NCBI GenBank assembly: GCA_031255815.1 | Contig: JAIRRU010000243.1 | Location: 1 to 7,916 of the forward strand | Direction of reading: 5' to 3' | From: Treponema sp. | GTDB lineage: Bacteria > Spirochaetota > Spirochaetia > Treponematales > Breznakiellaceae | Length of the DNA: 7,916 nucleotides | Part shown: positions 5,806-7,916 of the stretch, one piece after another | Position numbering within the stretch: position 1 is the stretch's first letter | Layout of the letters: each line of letters begins with the position of its first letter | Position numbers and translations under genes: made by a program | Notes under the pieces: model-generated | Seen by the model: the letters and a program-made list of their open reading frames with translations, nothing else | Told to the model about the DNA's origin: nothing | The model's database searches: none

Positions 5806-5830
5806 TGTTCCGCCGGAAACAAAGTTTCCG
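5797..5830 (-). promoter_or_regulatory. Alternative stem-loops in the atpD leader
   Basis: GGAACAG (5797-5803) can pair with CTGTTCC (5805-5811) instead of with the far arm of hairpin copy C; as RNA this leaves a 6-bp stem with a 3-nt loop. Directly next to it, CGGAAAC (5814-5820), AAA, GTTTCCG (5824-5830) is a perfect 7-bp hairpin. The leader can thus adopt two exclusive folds, which resembles an attenuator or RNA switch. No ligand domain is recognisable. Confidence 0.35.
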
Positions 5831-5866
5831 CGCCAAGCGGGTTTTTGAAACAAGCCCTGTTACCAG

Positions 5867-5893
5867 ATTATACTATACACGGGCAAATGTCGA
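5867..5893 (-). promoter_or_regulatory. Candidate promoter of atpD-usp
   Basis: A perfect -10 box TATAAT on the minus strand (5872-5867) is preceded by TCGACA (5893-5888, 5/6 match to the -35 consensus), although the spacer is only 15 bp. Transcription would start near 5860 and give an unusually long leader of about 150 nt holding the hairpins described above. The position, just past the reductase stop codon, fits an independent start for atpD-usp. Confidence 0.45.
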
Positions 5894-5916
5894 GTTGCGC
5901 GCTAAATTCCCCGCTC

Positions 5917-6837
5917 TTACGGCAGTATATTCCCCGCCGCGAGGTAGATGGCGTACCACTCTTCCCTGGTAAGGTTAATCTCCGCGGCTTTTACGCAGTC
6001 CCTCAGCCGGCTGGCGTTCATGGTGCCGGTAACCGGCTGGAAACGGGCGGGATGCCGCAGGAGCCAGGCCATGGCGATGGTAGTATCGCTCACCGAATAG
6101 CTCTGGGCGATCTCGTCGATCTTCGCGTTAAGCTCCGGAAAATCCGGATTCCCCAGGAACACTCCCTTGAACATGCCGTGCTGGAAGGGAGACCAGGGCT
6201 GGATGGTAATATCGTTAAGGCGGCAGTAGTCAAGGACGCTCCCGTCCCGGTTTACCGCCCCGCTGTCGCCCATATTTACGTGATGCCCCTGGGAGATCAT
6301 GCCGCAGTGGGCGATGCTCAGCTGAAGCTGGTTCGCCACGACGGGCTGTTTAAGGTGCTTCTTCAGCAGTTCCACCTGCATGGGGTTCTGGTTGGATACC
6401 CCGAAGTTACGCACCTTTCCCCGGGCCTGCAGAACCTCGAACGCCTCCGCCACTTCCCCGGGCTCGACCAGGGCGTCGGGGCGGTGGAGCAGCAGCACGT
6501 CCAGGTAATCGGTTTTAAGCCGTTTAAGGCTCCCGTCCACGGATTTAAGGATATGCTCCTTGGAGAAATCGAAGGCCGTTTTCCGGCGTATCCCGCACTT
6601 GCTCTGTATAAAGATCTTTTCCCGCACCGACGGGTTCATGCCGATAAGCCCGGAAAAAAGCTCCTCGCAGGCCCCGTCCCCGTATACGTCGGCGTGATCA
6701 AAAAAAGAGGCCCCCAGCTCCAGGGCCGTCTTTACCAGTTTTTCAGCCTGGGCTTTTTCCACCCGGTTGATCCGCATACAGCCCACCGCGATAACGGGAA
6801 CCTGCAGGCCCGAAAGACCCAAATTGATAGTACGCAT
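5917..6837 (-). CDS. Aldo/keto reductase, YdhF-like
   Basis: This is a 306-residue cytoplasmic NADPH-dependent oxidoreductase with a TIM-barrel fold. The catalytic tetrad is complete: Asp47 and Tyr52 (F-F-D-H-A-D-V-Y-G), Lys80 (F-I-Q-S-K-C-G) and His118 (D-V-L-L-L-H-R-P-D). The C-terminal cofactor region P268-V-T-G-T-M-N-A-S-R matches the family's P-x-x-G-(T/S) pattern for binding the NADP phosphate. The start (M-R-T-I-N-L-G-L-S-G-L-Q-V-P-V-I) and the I-Q-P-W-S-P-F segment at 212-218 point to the YdhF-like subgroup; the substrate is not predictable. ATG at 6837 was chosen over an in-frame ATG ten codons upstream because AGGAGGA (6848-6842) lies at ideal distance before it. It is transcribed divergently from the PAP2-like gene. 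Confidence 0.93.
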   Translation of the reverse strand: MRTINLGLSGLQVPVIAVGCMRINRVEKAQAEKLVKTALELGASFFDHADVYGDGACEELFSGLIGMNPSVREKIFIQSKCGIRRKTAFDFSKEHILKSVDGSLKRLKTDYLDVLLLHRPDALVEPGEVAEAFEVLQARGKVRNFGVSNQNPMQVELLKKHLKQPVVANQLQLSIAHCGMISQGHHVNMGDSGAVNRDGSVLDYCRLNDITIQPWSPFQHGMFKGVFLGNPDFPELNAKIDEIAQSYSVSDTTIAMAWLLRHPARFQPVTGTMNASRLRDCVKAAEINLTREEWYAIYLAAGNILP

Positions 6838-6856
6838 GCCGTCCTCCTGGGAATAA

Positions 6857-6889
6857 GGCTGTTTCAAAGATTGAAGTTTCAGAACAGCC
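6857..6889 (-). repeat. Intergenic hairpin, family copy D, in the reductase leader
   Basis: GGCTGTT (6857-6863) and AACAGCC (6883-6889) pair perfectly; the interior is a degenerate version of the family core with a few wobbles and mismatches. In the reductase direction it ends 19 nt before the start codon, just ahead of the ribosome binding site. Its outer arms match those of copy C exactly. Confidence 0.55.
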
Positions 6890-6901
6890 CCAGTCGCTGA
6901 A

Positions 6902-6932
6902 ATATTAAGGGCTCAGCTTAACCTTATGTCAA
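6902..6932 (-). promoter_or_regulatory. Candidate promoter of the aldo/keto reductase
   Basis: On the minus strand, a perfect -35 box TTGACA (6932-6927) is followed after 19 bp by TAATAT (6907-6902, 4/6). The predicted start near 6895 gives a leader of about 58 nt containing hairpin copy D. It overlaps the opposite-strand promoter of the PAP2-like gene. Confidence 0.45.
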
Positions 6933-6947
6933 GAGATAAGATATAAT
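6918..6947 (+). promoter_or_regulatory. Candidate promoter of the PAP2-like gene
   Basis: TTAACC (6918-6923, 4/6 to the -35 consensus), an 18-bp spacer, then a perfect -10 box TATAAT (6942-6947). The -10 box ends only 8 bp before the ATG at 6956, so the message would have almost no leader. A dyad CTTAT-N8-ATAAG (6923-6940) lies in the overlap of the two divergent promoters and could be an operator. Confidence 0.45.
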
Positions 6948-6955
6948 AGGACTCC

Positions 6956-7916
6956 ATGACCAGGGAAGCGGCGGGAATTTCGGTATGGGGCTCGGTATGG
7001 AGGATTCTGGGCAGGGCCTCCCTCAGACCGGCGGCGGCGAAGTGCTTCGGCTCCATCTTTTACAACTTTTTTTTCTGCCAGTACCGGGCCGCCCTCTTCC
7101 TGCGGGAAAAAGCTTCCCGGGCCGGGGGCGGAAGCCCCGCCGGAGGCAAAGGCCCGGGCTTTGCCCCTGCCAAGGCCCGGAAAAAGATTCCGGTCTCCCG
7201 GGTGGATCACGAACTGGACGAAAAGATCCCCTTCAACCCGGACTGGATAAAGGTCTATCTGGACTTTGCCGCCTTCTGGATACGGGCCCTGGGCTTCTTG
7301 CTGAAAAGACACCGGGAACGGGCGGAACCGGGGCTCAGGGATTTCCTCGGCTCAATGGGAAGGCTCTACGCCTTTGCCGGGGAAGTGTACGGCAGGAACC
7401 TTTCCACCACAAAGAGACCCTTTTATATCAGGCGGCCCCGCTTCCTCCTTATCCACGTCTTCGATCCCCATCTGATGTGCGTTCCCAGCCTGCACGTGAT
7501 GGTGGTTATCCTTACCTATACCAGATTCGCGGATCTGAGCGCCTCCCTGGAAGCGGGGAACGGCGGAAGGGCCGCCCGGGCAAGCGGGGTAAAACGGCGG
7601 GCCCAGGACATTACCGAGGCGATCCTCTACGTGAAGCAGCACAGCGTGAACTGCGTCGCCGCGGCAATGTACGCCATGACCAGTTTTGACCAGCGGCTTT
7701 TCCCCCGGGAAGAGGCCGAAGACTTTCTCGCCGGGCTCTTCAGTTCAGACGGGCGGGAGGATCCCCCCGTATCCGGCAGGAGGGGGAAGGTTAAGGCGGA
7801 GGACGGCGCGGCAATCCGCGGCTATATCGGCGCCCTCTACGCGCGCTTCCTCGCGGAAGGGGCGGCTTCCTCCTGGGAAAAGCCCCTGCTGGATTTTCTG
7901 CTTGTTGATCGAGCCG
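6956..7916 (+). CDS. Divergent PAP2-like phosphatase/transferase, 3' end missing
   Basis: 320 codons are open to the right edge with no stop. The PAP2 (type 2 phosphatidic acid phosphatase) motifs appear in order: K153-x6-R160-P161 is an exact K-x6-R-P; P177-S-L-H180 corresponds to P-S-G-H, with the C-x-P-S-L-H form seen in PAP2/Aur1-type enzymes; and Y225-V-K-Q-H229-x3-C233 corresponds to S-R-x5-H-x3-D. The spacings (16 residues between motifs 1 and 2, about 41 from motif 2 to the position of motif 3) fit the family. Both catalytic histidines remain, but the motif-3 Ser-Arg is Ala-Ile and the Asp is Cys, so activity is doubtful. Hydrophobic stretches occur near 100-117, 163-190 and 230-243, fewer than in typical six-helix PAP2 enzymes. 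A Gly/Pro/Lys-rich linker spans about 54-78. ATG at 6956 has TAGGA five bases before it. The role may be lipid phosphate turnover or lipid-head-group transfer; this is tentative. Confidence 0.7.
   Translation, partial: MTREAAGISVWGSVWRILGRASLRPAAAKCFGSIFYNFFFCQYRAALFLREKASRAGGGSPAGGKGPGFAPAKARKKIPVSRVDHELDEKIPFNPDWIKVYLDFAAFWIRALGFLLKRHRERAEPGLRDFLGSMGRLYAFAGEVYGRNLSTTKRPFYIRRPRFLLIHVFDPHLMCVPSLHVMVVILTYTRFADLSASLEAGNGGRAARASGVKRRAQDITEAILYVKQHSVNCVAAAMYAMTSFDQRLFPREEAEDFLAGLFSSDGREDPPVSGRRGKVKAEDGAAIRGYIGALYARFLAEGAASSWEKPLLDFLLVDRA

Noticed and set aside
5712..5822. 37-codon N-terminal extension of subunit D
   Set aside because: It is encoded by the hairpin repeat, and subunit D proteins start at the M-A-R-E-Q-I-A-P-T-K segment.
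5647..6900. Plus-strand open frame of 417 codons
   Set aside because: It is antisense to the aldo/keto reductase and to the atpD leader. The reductase has a complete catalytic tetrad and a good ribosome binding site; the opposite frame has neither recognisable motifs nor a start signal.
7067..7074. Run of eight T in the PAP2-like gene as a slippage site
   Set aside because: It encodes a Phe run within an intact frame. A single A:T tract of this length is not by itself evidence of phase variation.
6985..7689. Plus-strand open frame of 234 codons in a different frame from the PAP2-like gene
   Set aside because: Its product is Gly/Arg/Pro-rich with no motif, whereas the overlapping frame from 6956 stays open to the edge and carries ordered PAP2 motifs with a promoter and start site.

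Overview
The window carries eight intact or partial protein genes plus one gene entering from the left edge; I found no rRNA, tRNA, CRISPR array or insertion sequence. The DNA is GC-rich by eye. A spirochaete of the Treponema group is the best guess. The reasons are an archaeal/vacuolar-type (V-type) ATPase D subunit in a bacterial setting, the order trypsin-like HtrA protease - methionine aminopeptidase - J-domain protein, which I recall from Treponema pallidum, and a flavodoxin-like protein. The GC richness fits the high-GC, insect-gut or free-living relatives better than T. pallidum. The taxonomy is inference.

Layout, left to right. Positions 1-290 (minus strand) hold the start of an exported protein with a signal peptide and a tryptophan/asparagine-rich surface-protein motif; the rest lies outside the window. 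Positions 291-718 have no convincing gene but contain several inverted repeats. Then comes a long run of minus-strand genes, transcribed right to left: an aldo/keto reductase (6837-5917), V-type ATPase subunit D (5711-5088), a universal stress protein overlapping it by an ATGA (5091-4606), a flavodoxin-like protein (4532-4125), a J-domain protein (4092-3316), type I methionine aminopeptidase (3307-2528) and a periplasmic HtrA serine protease (2224-719). The only plus-strand gene (6956 to the right edge) encodes a divergent PAP2-like membrane phosphatase/transferase. It faces away from the reductase across a 118-bp gap with overlapping promoters.

Functionally this is mostly housekeeping and protein quality control: removal of the initiator methionine, J-protein/Hsp70 recruitment, envelope protease, stress protein, and the rotor-stalk subunit of an ion-pumping ATPase. 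The subunit D gene is isolated from genes for the other ATPase subunits, which is unusual.

The most interesting non-coding signal is a family of four related hairpins, with arms like GGCTGTTYCAAAA / TTTTGRAACAGCC. They sit in the intergenic gaps before htrA, the flavodoxin-like gene, atpD and the aldo/keto reductase, and they are absent from the two tight gaps. Three of them lie inside the predicted 5' untranslated regions. Other notable points are a perfect 12-bp inverted repeat with a 4-nt loop between map and htrA, three 8-bp G:C tracts inside two neighbouring genes, and a PAP2-like protein that keeps motif 1 and both histidines but has lost the motif-3 Arg and Asp. I see no defence system or other clearly new multi-gene system.
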